From Tenebrio molitor (taxonomy: Eukaryota > Arthropoda > Insecta > Coleoptera > Tenebrionidae): 64,000 bases of DNA. The position numbers were made by a program, and so were the translations under genes. The notes under the pieces are model-generated. The model had not been told where the DNA came from. It was given only the letters and a program-made list of their open reading frames with translations, and ran no database searches. The DNA lies in NCBI RefSeq assembly GCF_963966145.1, contig NC_091046.1:38812001-38876000 (forward strand), read 5' to 3'. Shown here piece by piece: positions 21,484-32,670 of this stretch. The first letter of the stretch is position 1; each line of letters starts with the position of its first letter.

Positions 21484-22285
21484 ACTACGTCCACTGATAG
21501 AATGCATTTTTTTAAATATCCTTAGATAACAAAATCCCCAAACCATAACATTAAAATATTAAGAAAGTATCATAGATTGTGTTGGTAATATCTTGAAGCA
21601 TTCGCGCCACTGATTCTCATTGGTTGTTATAAAACCCACGCGAAAAATAAATTATATGACGTTTCAAATTTGAAATTGTCAGTGCTGTCAAGTGATTTAA
21701 GCATTTAGATTTGCGATTTTTCATCTTTAGAGTTTTGTTTTGCGTTCCTCTGGTTTTAAAAGTTATTAGTTTTGATCGTGTTGCTGTTTTGATCTCCTCC
21801 GTTGCGATTTTTTTGATTTCTTTGAATTTGTGAAGTGAGTGCGTGCCTCAAGAATCTAGCATAATGAACACTTTAAGTGACATTACAAACATCGAAAATG
21901 ATACAGAGGTAATTTTTCTTCATGCATTAAATATTAAATAATCTCTTGTTTGTTTTAGCCATTTCCGAAAAAAGCTGGATATTTTCATTTCTGTACCCAG
22001 CTTTTTTCAGAAATTCGAAAATGTATTGTGCGTTGCATTTTTAAATCCATCGGGCACATTATCACTCTTGAAATACCCTGTATTAATAAAACCTAATATA
22101 TTACCTCTGCTATACAGAAGTTTTCTTTCGTCTTTCCTAAGTGCAAACATACAGAATAATAATAAAACATCACGTGTAAACCTGTTCTTTCATTTTTTTA
22201 AATTTCGCGCCGGATCTATTTCTTATAGCGTAGAGTGAACACTTTTAGTAACATTTATGTCAAGCAATCTATCAGTGGACAGAGT
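21484..22285. mobile_element. Element with GTCCACTGATAGA inverted ends
   Basis: GTCCACTGATAGAATGC at the left faces GCAATCTATCAGTGGAC at the right, about 800 bp apart. Transposon class is unclear and I could not define a target duplication. It encloses a small two-exon reading frame (21864-22096). Confidence 0.5.
21864..22096 (+). CDS. Hypothetical two-exon frame inside an element
   Basis: An ATG at 21864 opens MNTLSDITNIENDTE, followed by GTAATT at 21909. An acceptor (TTGTTTGTTTTAG) leads to 21959 in the same phase, giving PFPKKAGYFHFCTQLFSEIR and a stop at 22094-22096, 60 residues in all. I do not recognise the protein. Its position between inverted ends suggests the 5' part of a transposon gene truncated by internal deletion. 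It could equally be chance. Confidence 0.25.
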
Positions 22286-22859
22286 TTATAAGTTTCAGTT
22301 CTGTTTAAGTATTTCAGATAAGTTTAAACATGTTAAGTAAGTATTTGAGAATAAGGCTTTAGTTTCATAGCATTATGTTGTACACTAATCCATGCGCGTC
22401 TCAGGTGTGGATCAAGTTTTGTTTTAAAACAAACTTGCATTACAGAGCATAATAAATGAAAATTTTCTACAACTTAGTATAAAAATAAATATGTAGTAAT
22501 AATAAATAATTAATTTGACTATTCGTTGCTTTTACGTAACATTAATTTAATTTTATACATAATAACACAACGAATTTGGAATAAAATGTTTCCGTTAAAT
22601 GTAATGCAAAAAACATAACAAAAAAAAGGTAACTTACCAATAATTATGACACTAATTTTGACAGTCTAAAATTTTGTTCTCAAGTCTAAAGCATTAGGTA
22701 TTTTACTCATTTAGAATCTTTTTTCTTTGTTTTTCAACCAGATGTATCGTTGTTTTACTTCGTCTTTGCCTGACTACCATTTACTATATTTTTATTAATC
22801 AATACATTTTTTAAGATACGAGTACATTCCACAAAAAAATTGCAAATTTTTGTACATAA

Positions 22860-23100
22860 ATGCCGAAACAAGTCAATCATTGTTTTTCCTTGTCCACATT
22901 TTGGTGCATACGGCTTTTGTTTATCTGCTCCCGCAAGTGCGCAACCACCCCTAACTTTTTTTTTAATGTAAGGATATGTCAAGTGACATGTCGTTTGAAA
23001 AGCCATTTCGCAGGGATACAACGCACTACATATTTGTTTTCTGAATATTTTCAAAGTATTACGTGCTAAAAAAATTAAAACCAATTTTATAAGTTGAACA
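22860..23100 (-). repeat. Dispersed repeat, copy 2
   Basis: On the minus strand this matches 3864-4085, including TATTTTCAG or its variant, AGTGACATGTCG, GGGTGGTTGCG and GGACAAGGAAAAACA. The transposase 3' end seen at 3.6-3.8 kb is absent here. Confidence 0.65.
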
Positions 23101-24249
23101 CGTTGGGGGTGTACATTTCCTATCTTAACGTAACTTTTTTCAAAAGCTGTTGCCTTCTTCCCTTCTTGCTAAAGAAATGCGTAAAGAGAACAGCCTCCGG
23201 ATTTAGCAGCCATTAGCCAAAGTAGGTACCATAAGCAAGATTGAGGCACCATACAGGAACTTGGGTTCTCATTTGTATTTGAATATTTTAAAATTTTTTG
23301 TTAATGTGACGCCCCAGGAAATAAAATGTTTGCACTGACCTTGAGTAATGAATGATATATCTGGGGATTATCTCGTTAAACCTTTCGGAAAAGAATATTT
23401 TTGATGTGTACATTTCACATATTACATTTACGCATAAGTTTCTGGTAAAACAGAATGTAAGGTGGATTATCTACTTCAGTGGCGGTAAGGAATAAGCAAA
23501 TAAAATTATTATTTATTTAATCGTATTTAAGTATTTAACTTTGGTAAAATTCGTTATTAATCTTGTACCAAATGCATTAACTTAAAGTGTTATCTTTTCG
23601 GCTTATCCTGACATGAATCACATCTCACATATTTTCGGTATTCCCTAAATAAGCCAATCTGTTAAGTGTTGACTTTATTTAAGCCAATTTGAGCTCCTCT
23701 ATCAAAGTCCATTTTTTCTGTTTAATTTTTAAATCTTAAAGTCAAATCGAGGTATATAATGTGTAATTATTATGAAAGCAGTCTCTTTACAACAAAATTG
23801 ATGATGATTTTATTCTCTCTTTTGGTAATTCTTTTTCAATACGAACAATCTATTGCATTATACATACATAGTAATAATGAGTTTACACCAATCATCATAG
23901 ATTTCATAACGATATAGTCTGCGCCGAATGAAAAACCACCAAGATTGCATTCTAATCCAAAATTACAACCGGCAAAGAAAGTGGAAGTAGGGTTACATTA
24001 TCATTATGTCTGTGATTGGCAATTATGTCAGTTTATTGGAAACTAGCTACTTGAGTTTTGTCTCAAAATTACATAATTATATTAATGTTACAAAGAAAAA
24101 AAAATGTGACAATAATCCAATTTAGATTAAGCAAATGAAACACATTATTTCTTCATAAATTTATTGCCGTGTCAAATCACATTTAAATAAGACTTTTTTC
24201 CAGTGAGATAATGAGTTTTCCATGTTAAAAAATATCATACAAATATATA
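23101..24249. other. Intergenic, nothing recognised
   Basis: AT-rich, with no supported gene or repeat border. Confidence 0.4.
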
Positions 24250-24723
24250 CAGTGAGTTTTTTTAAGACTGGCCGTAGGGTTTTACATGCTAATTTTTCAA
24301 CCCCCTGTTAATTTTTATTCTGATGAAAATATTCAAACCATTTTTGGAACAAAGTTGGAAGATTTTTCAAACTATCGGATAGATTACAATTCAATATCCC
24401 AAACTGTCGAAAAAGTTGTGAAATAAAAATTTTTTAGCGCGCCGTAAGCGTCCAAAATTGGAGATCGTCAGGTGCTGGTTGAGCCGACAATGGCGCTACT
24501 CTGGCGGCCGCTCGACGTACTATTATTTCGGCGCCTTAAAAATATTTTTTTCACAACTTTTTCGACAGTTTGAGATATTGAATTGTAATCTCTCCGATAG
24601 TTTAAAAAATCTTTCAACTTTATTCCAAAAATGGTTTGAATATTTTCATCGGAACAAAAGTTAACAGGGGGTTGAAAAATTAGCATGTAAAACCCTATGG
24701 CCAGTCTTAAAAAAAACTCACTG
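24250..24723. mobile_element. TA-flanked long foldback with GC-rich centre
   Basis: It starts CAGTGAGTTTTTTTAAGACT and ends with the inverse, AGTCTTAAAAAAAACTCACT then G, with TA on both sides. The arms run for about 190 bp with high identity (for example CTAATTTTTCAACCCCCTGT near both ends). The loop around 24440-24535 is GC-rich (GGCGCTACTCTGGCGGCCGC), unlike the arms. No coding frame is supported. Confidence 0.85.
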
Positions 24724-25162
24724 TATAAAAAAATAAACATCTCTAATGATATTTATTTAAAAATCCCATCCTGGTAAAACACTATCATTTAAGCTGTTGA
24801 TAAGACTAATTGCTTAAGTCTAAGTGATGTATTTCTAAGTAAAGTCCATTCTAAATCAAAAACCACCACCTGTTGCTTTAGGTTGGTAAAATTTAAAAAA
24901 CCCTTGGTAGTTATTTTTTCATACTACGTTGGTAACTATAAATTATGACATTTACTTGATTCAAAATAAAATTCAATTGCTTTGAATTCCGTTCATATTG
25001 TTTTATTAGCAGCACGTTTCATTTATTTATTGATTCTTATTATTTTTACTTAAACATGCCCAGAAAAACAAGACATTAATAAACACGTAACCTCAAAATT
25101 ACAATTCTCACCAAATTTACAATTACATGTGTGGAAGAATAAAATAAGAACTGATAATGGTA

Positions 25163-25437
25163 TTGAGTGATTCAAAATGATTGTGGGTAAGTATAGCAAC
25201 TATGTACCAAAATTTATGTGGCAACTGTGTTAGTGAGGTATAATTGACATTTGTATGACATTTCATAAGCGTGCATTTGATTTTTTTTTATACCATTGCA
25301 CATTGATTTGACAATTTTTAAAATTGCGCGACTATAAACTGTCAAAGAAATGTCAACTCTATCCTATCCACACAATTGCCACATAAATTTTCGTACATAG
25401 TTGTCATACTTATCCACAATCATTTTGAATCACCCAA
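25163..25437. mobile_element. MITE of the TTGGGTGATTC family, copy 2
   Basis: The left end TTGAGTGATTCAAAATGATT and the right end AATCATTTTGAATCACCCAA are inverted. TA occurs at 25161-25162 and 25438-25439. It is 275 bp, close in size to copy 1. Confidence 0.88.
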
Positions 25438-25973
25438 TACTACAATCCATGCCATTTAAGAATGCAGTAGATGTCGCTTTGAATGGAGAACGTTTCACAC
25501 TGGCCAACGTGGCAAATTTGAAAACATACATTCCAAGCAAAATTAACAAAAAAAAAAGTCATGAAGGAACTTACGGTAGGGATATTCTAATAACAAAATT
25601 GTAGTTTAATGATTCGTTTGATACAAAAACTCGATAAGTTTGACACTAATAACCAAAAAATCGATCAAATATCAAAATTTGACAATAGTTATCAAAAATC
25701 GAATATTGCCTTGGTGTAAACTTTTCTCTCATTTTGACCAATCAACGACGGGAAAATAGTCCCTATGCTATTCTACACTGCATGCCTAAATCGAATGGAC
25801 TGTAGTATCTAATTTTCACTATTACATTTGACGCAATGATTAAAATAATTAAATGGGTGTCCTTGTAGATTGCCTCCGAAAAATTGAATGGAAATCATTT
25901 TAAAGCAGTTGACCTACATTACGCCCTTGAAGCGAATAAACCCGTATTTCAACAAAACTAAAAAATAAACCAC
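25438..25973. other. Upstream region of the first takeout-like gene
   Basis: Nothing else is recognised. The TATA box follows at 25974. Confidence 0.35.
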
Positions 25974-25981
25974 TATATAAA
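25974..25981 (+). promoter_or_regulatory. TATA box of takeout-like gene 1
   Basis: TATATAAA lies 45 bp upstream of the ATG at 26019, leaving a very short leader. Confidence 0.7.
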
Positions 25982-26018
25982 CAATATTTGTTTCTCTTCA
26001 TTTCCAATTCTTTGCACC

Positions 26019-26901
26019 ATGAATCGTCTGTTAGTTTTGTTAGCATCGTTCGCGGTCATTTCTTGTGTGAAGTTGCGTAAGTGTAGTGTGAAAATGTTTC
26101 CCAAAATTTCTCCAAAACGTCCATTCCAGCTCCAAATTTTAAAAAGTGCAACCGGAACGAGCCAACATGGACAGAGTGTGTTCTGGAAGCTGGCCGCGAC
26201 GGTATACCCCAGCTGAACCGGCGCTACGAAGAACTGAACCTCCCAAACATCGAGCCCTTCACTCTACCGGAAGTCAGCATATCAGGGGGAAGAGGCACAT
26301 CCGTAGTGACGCAAACATACAAGAAGAGTAAAATTTCGGGCCTCACCAAGATCAAAGTAGACAAACTGGAGTAAGCGTAGCTTGAAACGAAGCACAATTG
26401 CTTCACGAAGAAGTTCCAGGTTCGACTTTGCCAACAAAATGTTTGAGGTTGTCGGAGTGGTGCCGGAGTTAGAGATGATGGGGCCGTACAAGCTCGACGG
26501 CAAGATCTTGTTGTTGCCGGTACAGGGAGAAGGAGACTCTGTGGCCAGACTGAGTGAGTAGATTTATTCCTGCTAGTTTTATTCTAGAAAGAGTGGTTTC
26601 AGAAAATGTGAAAGTTGAGCTTTTGATGAAGTACGAAGAAGTGAAGAAGAAAGGGAAGACGCATATGAAGTACGTTTCAGGGAAGGCGAAGATTCAACCC
26701 GGGTCTGTTTTCTTCCGATTTGAGAATCTCTTCAACGGTGACAAGATTTTGGGGGAGCAGATTAACACGGTGATCAACGAGAACTGGAAGGTGTTCTATG
26801 AAGATATGGAAGAGACTTTCGAGGAGGTTGTGATGCAAATAGTAATCAACATGGTCAACAAATTCTTTGCCAAAGTGTCAATAGAGGAGGCTTTTGACTG
26901 A
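26019..26901 (+). CDS. Takeout/JHBP-family secreted protein, gene 1
   Basis: Secreted carrier of the JHBP superfamily; family members bind small hydrophobic ligands such as juvenile hormone in haemolymph or sensory tissue. The ligand here is unknown. There are four exons: 26019-26076 (phase 1), 26130-26370 (phase 2), 26420-26553 (phase 1) and 26603-26901, giving 243 residues, the usual family length. The signal peptide is MNRLLVLLASFAVISC. Mature start PPNFKKC is followed by TWTEC, the paired N-terminal cysteines. The middle has YKLDGKILLLPVQGEG, matching the family G.G motif. The end is ENLFNGDKILGEQINTVINE, NW and IEEAFD. The acceptor TTTCAG at 26602 was chosen because it aligns residue by residue with the paralogue at 32720. 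AATAAA lies at 26975-26980. It heads a tandem cluster with a pseudogene at 29251 and an intact copy at 32720. Confidence 0.93.
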
Positions 26902-27181
26902 GATGAAAGTGAGAATTTCGCTTGTAAGTTGTTTTGTACCAGCTCTTCGTTGAGCTGAAGAGAAACATATTGGAAATAAAGATTTATTCATTGAGTTCCT
27001 CTTTTTCTCCTTGCTGGACCCTCTTCAATTGCACCACATTGCTGTGCTCCTCGCTTCCTTAGTCTTCATTGTAGCATTGTTTGTCTTGTCTTCATTTTAT
27101 TATTATTTATGCTGTTTCTTTTATATTCACTTAAATCAAAAATTCTTATGAAAACCAACAACTACCAAAAATGAAATTTTA

Positions 27182-27250
27182 TTAAATTAAATGTTCAAAG
27201 TGTCCCCCATTGCTGTCAATGCATGTTTGCATATTCTTCTTTCGTGAAGG
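27182..27250 (-). pseudogene. Transposase C-terminal relic
   Basis: On the minus strand the segment reads NMQTCIDSNGGHFEHLI and a stop, the conserved tail of the same DUF4817-type transposases seen at 3.6 kb. Nothing more of the gene is readable upstream. Confidence 0.6.
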
Positions 27251-28032
27251 ATTGAGCCGTTTGCAGGCAAAATAATTGAAATACCGACGCCACTGAACTA
27301 AGAAAACTAGAAATGTCAATCTTGACAGTTATGTTTTTTGTTTTCTAGAAAAAGTTGATGCATGAATTTTGCATAATTTGGAAAGAGCAACGTTATTGGT
27401 TATTCTTCAAGACCTCCAGTTCATACAAGAAATTTTTCACAGAACAAAAAAAATATGTATAAAACAGAACATTTATATATTTATAAAGTTCTTACTACAA
27501 GAAGGGATAAAGTAAACATGTTAACCTCGCTCTTAATTAATAGAACCGGTTGACAAAACTGCTTTAACACAAAAAAGTGCATACCTATACTAGTTGCGTG
27601 TGACATCTTCCTATACAGGGTGTTCTCGAAGTTGACGCGTTCCTTGTAACACGAGGTACTACACATTATTCTTAAGAATTTTAGCCTAAATCTTCTTAGT
27701 AAAATGTTTGTATTAACGGAGATAATTGATTGTATATTTTTATTGTTTTCTAAAATCCGGTCCTGTCCATTTCTCCCCTGTACTTGATTAATAACTAACC
27801 TGGCCCAGAATGGTGTCTTTCTGGAAATCGCTTTGCAATACTCTCTGGACGCTGCAGATGCATTCTGATAACGTGATAACATTGCCCATGCATTTGCAAC
27901 ATATCTGTGAGCTCATTATTTTCCTAATAATAAAGCCATTTCGACTAATTAGATGACAACTCTGACAGTAGTTTTGATTAACGTCCATGCTTATTTGATT
28001 TTTTCAAAAATTTCAAAAAAATTAACTTATTG

Positions 28033-29087
28033 CAGTGGCGGCTGGTACAGGAGGGGCAGATGGGCAATGCCCCCCCAAAACAAATTGTAAAATAAGGATA
28101 ACAATAAATATAAAAATCGTTATATAGTCTATTCAAATATTTAAATTGTAATAAGTTCGAATCGCCTTTGTAATGTGACAATGGGAATGGGTGCATTTTG
28201 TATTTTGCGCGCCGCTCAGCGTCATTTGGATCTTACGTTACAAAAGCGCCTCGCGGCCTAGGCAAGCACTAGCTTGGCCCGCTTCGTTTATTTTCCTCTA
28301 CGACGTACGACGCTTCTACAAGTTCTCCGAGAGCATCATGTTAAAAAATCCCTATCCGAAGTTATGAATTTCAAATTTTAACAAAATTACCGAGATTTCA
28401 ACTGATTTGCAAGTTCGCAACACTTGTCGTCTAATTCTTAATCAAACATGTGTTTAGTGCTTTTATTTTCTGCTTTCAAGTGTAGTTTTTACTAGCATTC
28501 TGCATTAATAGTAACATTAGGTTTCAGTCGTGCTATTTACGAATATTATCATAAATTCCGTTCAATCAATTAAAAATTTAAAAACCGCCGTTGGACTTGG
28601 ATTTGAAGAGCGGACAGAAATTAAACAGTTGGGTCCACCTCGTCCAAACCTGAAACTTTGTAAACAAAATTTGATCAAGGGTAAAATTGTCGTAAGAAAT
28701 TTTAACAGAGTTATGTACAATAATGCTAGTTGGTTATGTGCTTGCGATGTAAGTAACTCATTTTATTGTTTCGTGTGTTTGGTAATGGGATCTACTGATT
28801 GCGATCCTGCCTGGGTTCAGACCGGTGTTACAGATTTAAAACATTTGGGCCAAAAAGTTAAAAAGCATGCTATAAGCCAAAAACATTTATTTTATTCAGT
28901 CGAGTTTGGAATTTTGGGCAACACGGACCTCCGTAACCAGCTGAGTTAAAATTACACATAGATCAATCTAAAAACACCGTGTTCACTGGCACTGACATGG
29001 ATATAGACAGCAATAAAAAAGTATTGGGTACAATCCGAATTGATCCAAGTGTGCCCTCCCTTTCAATTTGGTCACGAGCCGCCACTG
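28033..29087. mobile_element. hAT element, non-autonomous, 1055 bp
   Basis: The ends are CAGTGGCGGCTGGTAC and, in reverse complement, CAGTGGCGGCTCGTGACC. A perfect 8-bp target duplication ACTTATTG lies at 28025-28032 and 29088-29095, the hallmark of hAT insertion. It contains the N-terminal part of a hAT/ZMYM-like transposase (28530-28949) and then stops, so it is an internally deleted copy. It sits inside the MITE at 27616-29204. Confidence 0.95.
28530..28949 (+). pseudogene. Truncated hAT transposase, TTF-type zinc finger part
   Basis: The frame contains LGPPRPNLKLCKQ, FNRVMYNNASWLCACDVSN, FYCFVCLVMG and WVQTGVTDLKHLGQKVKKHA, then a histidine-containing segment AISQKHLFYSVE. This is the TTF-type zinc finger found at the start of hAT/ZMYM-like transposases (C-x-C then C-x-x-C and H residues). 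A full protein needs several hundred further residues, with the DDE core and dimerisation domain; here the frame ends in a stop at 28947-28949 and the element's right end follows about 140 bp later. The true start is uncertain. It cannot be an active transposase, but it might still bind DNA if expressed. Confidence 0.85.
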
Positions 29088-29250
29088 ACTTATTGTATCT
29101 TCATTGCCGTACACATTTTACTAAGGTGATTTTAGCTAAAATTCTTTAGAACAACGCATACTATCACATGTTAAAAGGAACACCTCAACTTCGAAAACAC
29201 CCTGTATACATATATAGAAAAATATCTTATCATTGGCACCACAGACCACA

Positions 29251-30124
29251 ATGATATCTCTTAAGGTCTTGTTCGTGTTGTTCGTATGTTGCGAAAGTGT
29301 TAAATTGCGTAAATATAACCTTAAAATACTTTTGGAAATTTTTCCAAAAATTGTGTTGTAGCGGCAAATTTCAAAAAGTGCAACCGGGAGAACCCAAATG
29401 GAAAGAGTGCGTGTTGGAAGCAGGCAGCGACGGGATATCCCAATTGACTAGACCCTTCCCGGAAGTGAACTTGCCGAATTTGGAGCCGCTGGTTATCCAG
29501 GAAGTGAACGTGGGGACCGCGACTGGAGGAGTTTCGCTCACTCAAAATTTCTAAAATTTGACAGTTTTTGGGATAACTGGTGCAAAAATGGGGAAACTAG
29601 AGTGAGATTGGTGAAAGGTGAAGAAAACTAGCTTGATGGAGGAGTTGTAGGTTCGACTTCGACAACAACAGTGTCGAGATTTTGAGAAGATTGAAGATCT
29701 CAAGGAGGTACAAGTGGACAGCAAATTCTTACTGTTGATGATTAGGGGAGAGGGATCTGGTGAAGCGACGCTGAGTGAGTGGAATTTGTGGTGGTTGCTG
29801 GTCTGAAAAGATGTTTCCAGGGGATGTGAAGTTTCATAGTTTGCCGAAGTATAAAGAAGTCAAGAAGGAGGACAAAACCTACGTAAAGGTTGTCTCGGCT
29901 AAGACGAAGATAACGCCAGGTTTGATAGTTTTTCAAGTTGGTAATAATCTCTTCAGTGGTGACAATGTTATCGGAGATGACATCATTCGTGTGATGAATG
30001 AGAACTGGAACGTGTTCTTGATCTTGACCTTGAAGGAGATTATACGAAGGTTGTGAATAAAGTTTGTCGAAAACTGGCTAATCATTTCTTTGAGAAAGTG
30101 TCAATAGAAGAAGCTTTCGATTGA
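29251..30124 (+). pseudogene. Takeout/JHBP-family pseudogene, gene 2
   Basis: All four exons of the family can be traced: 29251-29308 (signal peptide MISLKVLFVLFVCCESV), about 29362-29600, about 29650-29773, and 29821-30124. Splice sites are kept. The reading frame is broken at least four times. Exon 2 has a 1-bp deletion near 29390 (CGGGAGAACCC against CGGAAGGAACCC in gene 3) and a TAA where gene 3 has AAC (about 29552). Exon 3 lacks 10 bp relative to gene 3. Exon 4 has a frameshift near 30020, after NENWNV, before the readable end (IEEAFD). It is closer to gene 3 at 32720 than to gene 1, including the leader. Its promoter is separated from the TATA region by a MITE carrying a hAT element. 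Confidence 0.92.
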
Positions 30125-30597
30125 GATTGTGAGCTAAGCATAATTTAAAGAATTTTGTTAATTGTAGTTTAGTTCAATTTCAATATAAGTTTGTGTTTCC
30201 ATCATACTTTTTTTGAAGAAATACTAACTTATTTAACCATATTTTAAAAAGATTATTTTATGGCAGAGGCACTGAAAGTATAACTGATGATGCAATTTGT
30301 TTGAAAATCGTTCAGAAAGAGAAAATGAAGAAAATACAGGTGACTTTGAAAGTTGTGCAGATATTTTAACCAGTGGTAGAACTCCACAACAGGTAAAATT
30401 AAGTCAATAATGCCTTATACAAATGTTGATATTTTTTGAGAAAAAGGGACTAAAATATTTTCAAAAAAAGTTTGGGAACTACTGAATTTTATGAAAAACG
30501 GTTTAAAAAAATCATTGAAGACTTTTTTGTTGTCATTTAATTCAAAATTAAGTCACTTTGACAAGAACCTCAATCTTAACCTCAATTTAAATCAAAA
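30125..30597. other. Intergenic, nothing recognised
   Basis: Spacer after the pseudogene, leading to a transposase relic. Confidence 0.35.
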
Positions 30598-30912
30598 ATG
30601 GCTTTTACCAACCTGGAGAAAACCGATATGGTTCTGATCTATGACGAAGCCCGTGGACATTCAGAGCTGGCCCGGCAAATCTACGGTGAAAGGTTTCCTC
30701 AAAGGACACTTCTCAATGCACGAACCTTTCTAGACGTTATGTAGCATCTTCGCGATTTCGGGCGTTTCGAAATGTATAAGCCTGATCTTGGCCGCCAACG
30801 AGAAGATCGCATTTTAGTTACAGAAGAAGAAATTCTTCACGAAACTGAAAGTTCAAAACGCCACTCCGCTCAGGAAATTCGTCAAAACCGAGACATTCTG
30901 AATCGAATTCGA
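30598..30912 (+). pseudogene. DUF4817-type transposase N-terminal relic
   Basis: The ATG at 30598 opens MAFTNLEKTDMVLIYDEARG then HSELARQIYGERFPQRT, the helix-turn-helix start of insect transposases in the DUF4817 group (E-x-x-DMV-x-IY-x-EA..N..A...Y.ERFP.R). A TAG interrupts the frame after FLDVM; the same frame resumes with HLRDFGRFEMYKPDLGRQRE and DRILVTEEE, then IRQNRDILNRI. The catalytic region is missing. It is a dead fragment. Confidence 0.75.
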
Positions 30913-31416
30913 CTTTCTTGGACACGTGGTGCTGAAGCTTCCGTTGCAAACTTCGGCAGGCATTCTGAGCACCTTCTTTTATGTTTCATTCAATGCTTTT
31001 ACTCACAATTACAGTCTTTTTACTTTGTTGATTAAACTTTTGTTGTTTTCTGAATAAGATCCAGGCACTATTTTATTATCACTTTACAAATCTTAACAAA
31101 GATTCTTGATGAAACTCGAAAAATTTAACGATAAAACTTTTAGGGAAATAACGTTTTTCATGTTGTGTGTAACTAGAATTTTCAAAAGTAATTTTGAATA
31201 CTTAAGGTTGGTTACTATGAATTGAGATATTAAGTCCAATTAAATATGCCGGCAGAAACCAAAATTGATTGTGAAACGAAAAAACATCCATCACTTAGCG
31301 AGAAATAGACCCATATGCAACTGTTACAAGGAATTCGCTACCTTACGGTTACGATATCTTTTGTTTGTCACCAGAAACCAGATAGCCTCCAACCGAACCA
31401 AATTTATGGCAATCTA
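30913..31416. other. Intergenic, nothing recognised
   Basis: AT-rich sequence up to the next MITE. Confidence 0.35.
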
Positions 31417-31647
31417 CCGGGTGATCAAAAAGGACTGTTTAAGTTGGCAGTACAATTAAGAAAATTTTTTAATTCGGTTATTTATAACACTGCAACTGGA
31501 TATGTTTTATTGGTTTATTTGACAAATATCTGATATAGGTATATTATTAACAATGACAAGCCACCAACAACCGGAAGTTACTCCTGTTATACGATTTAAA
31601 ATACGATCCAGTGTTACCAACTTAAACAGTCCTTCTTGATCACCCCG
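31417..31647. mobile_element. TA-flanked MITE, GTGATCAA family, 231 bp
   Basis: The left end, CCGGGTGATCAAAAAGGACT then GTTTAAGTTGG, faces the right end in reverse complement CGGGGTGATCAAGAAGGACT, then GTTTAAGTTGG. TA lies at 31415-31416 and 31648-31649. Confidence 0.88.
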
Positions 31648-31873
31648 TAGTAACGAATATCCCTAAATCATAGGGAGTAATTTATTTTTGAAAAGATAAT
31701 AACCTCGAATGACAGAAAAACTTGACATTTTAGGTTGGTCGTACGTCACAAGTGCCCGCAAAATTTGAAAATTTTCAGCGGTTCCCAAACAAACTGATTC
31801 CTTTGATGTTCTTCTAAACCATCAAACATTTGCATAAGGCGAGTTGGGTTATCTAGCCTCCTTTTAACATGTA

Positions 31874-32134
31874 CAGTTAGTGTCACGGAATTTCGTCAAT
31901 TATTTTGTTATTTTAGTGTCAATTCGAAAAAATTTGTGTAGCCTAAGCTTTATTGTCATTATGACTGACATTCAAAATTTTTGTTACAGAAATTCTGTCA
32001 CGCACAATAAAAATGATTGTCAAATTGACATCCATGTCAAAAATTCCAATGTAGGGTTAGAAATATATAAAACCTGGTTTACAGCTAACGTCAGTTGAAT
32101 GACAACGACTGACGAAATTCCGTGATTGTGACTG
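31874..32134. mobile_element. TA-flanked MITE, 261 bp
   Basis: The ends are CAGTTAGTGTCACGGAATTT then CGTC, and, in reverse complement, CAGTCACAATCACGGAATTT then CGTC, with TA on both sides. Confidence 0.82.
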
Positions 32135-32670
32135 TACTACCTCAGCTTAAAATATCTGCACAACTTTCAAAATCAGACTGGATTAACAAAAATATTCATG
32201 GATTTGATTAAATACTATGAAATCACTGTTTACAACATCACACTTTAAAATTATTCCACCCTGAAACTAGATCAGACCAGTCTAAAACTTGTGCAAATAT
32301 CTATTAATTTTGAGAATTAATTAAAATTATAATTTCCAGTTCAATATTTCCACAATGACTTTGCCATAACCTTAAGTTTTACACGAAGATGGATTTGTGT
32401 GCTCCCTGTAGGTTTTACGCCACCAGAACTAATACTGGCTTATAAGATCTTGATAAATAATTTATATTAACAATAAAATAAAAGAAGAGAGAACTTCATG
32501 GAAAATTTGAATAAACGAAATTATGCGATTATAGAGACCAAATAAGTTCGGTAAATATTCTGACCTTCTAACAACTTTTAATTAATAGAACTGGTATGGT
32601 TCATTAAAATCGCATTTACAAAAAATGCATACCGGTTGAATGTGTTATGTTTAGGTAGGTATTATATAGG
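32135..32670. other. Upstream region of takeout-like gene 3
   Basis: 32550-32660 (AATTAATAGAACTGG, AAAAAATGCATACC) is homologous to 27500-27610 upstream of the pseudogene, so promoter sequence was duplicated with the gene. Confidence 0.6.

Larger units (their letters stand above)
27616..29204. mobile_element. TA-flanked MITE, split by a hAT insertion
   Basis: It begins CAGGGTGTTCTCGAAGTTGA and ends with the inverse, with TA on both sides (27614-27615 and 29205-29206). The inverted ends extend about 95 bp (AATTTTAGC and CTTAGTAAAATGT also match). Without the internal hAT and its duplicated target it would be about 526 bp. Comparison with the paralogous promoter at 32.6-32.7 kb shows that it landed in the TATA region of the takeout-like pseudogene. 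Confidence 0.88.

Noticed and set aside
22755..23084. 109-codon minus-strand frame
   Set aside because: It is a dispersed repeat shared with 3.9 kb; coding status unproven, so recorded as repeat.
30772..31035. 87-codon frame as a separate gene
   Set aside because: It continues the transposase relic after the TAG at 30.74 kb, so it is part of that fragment.
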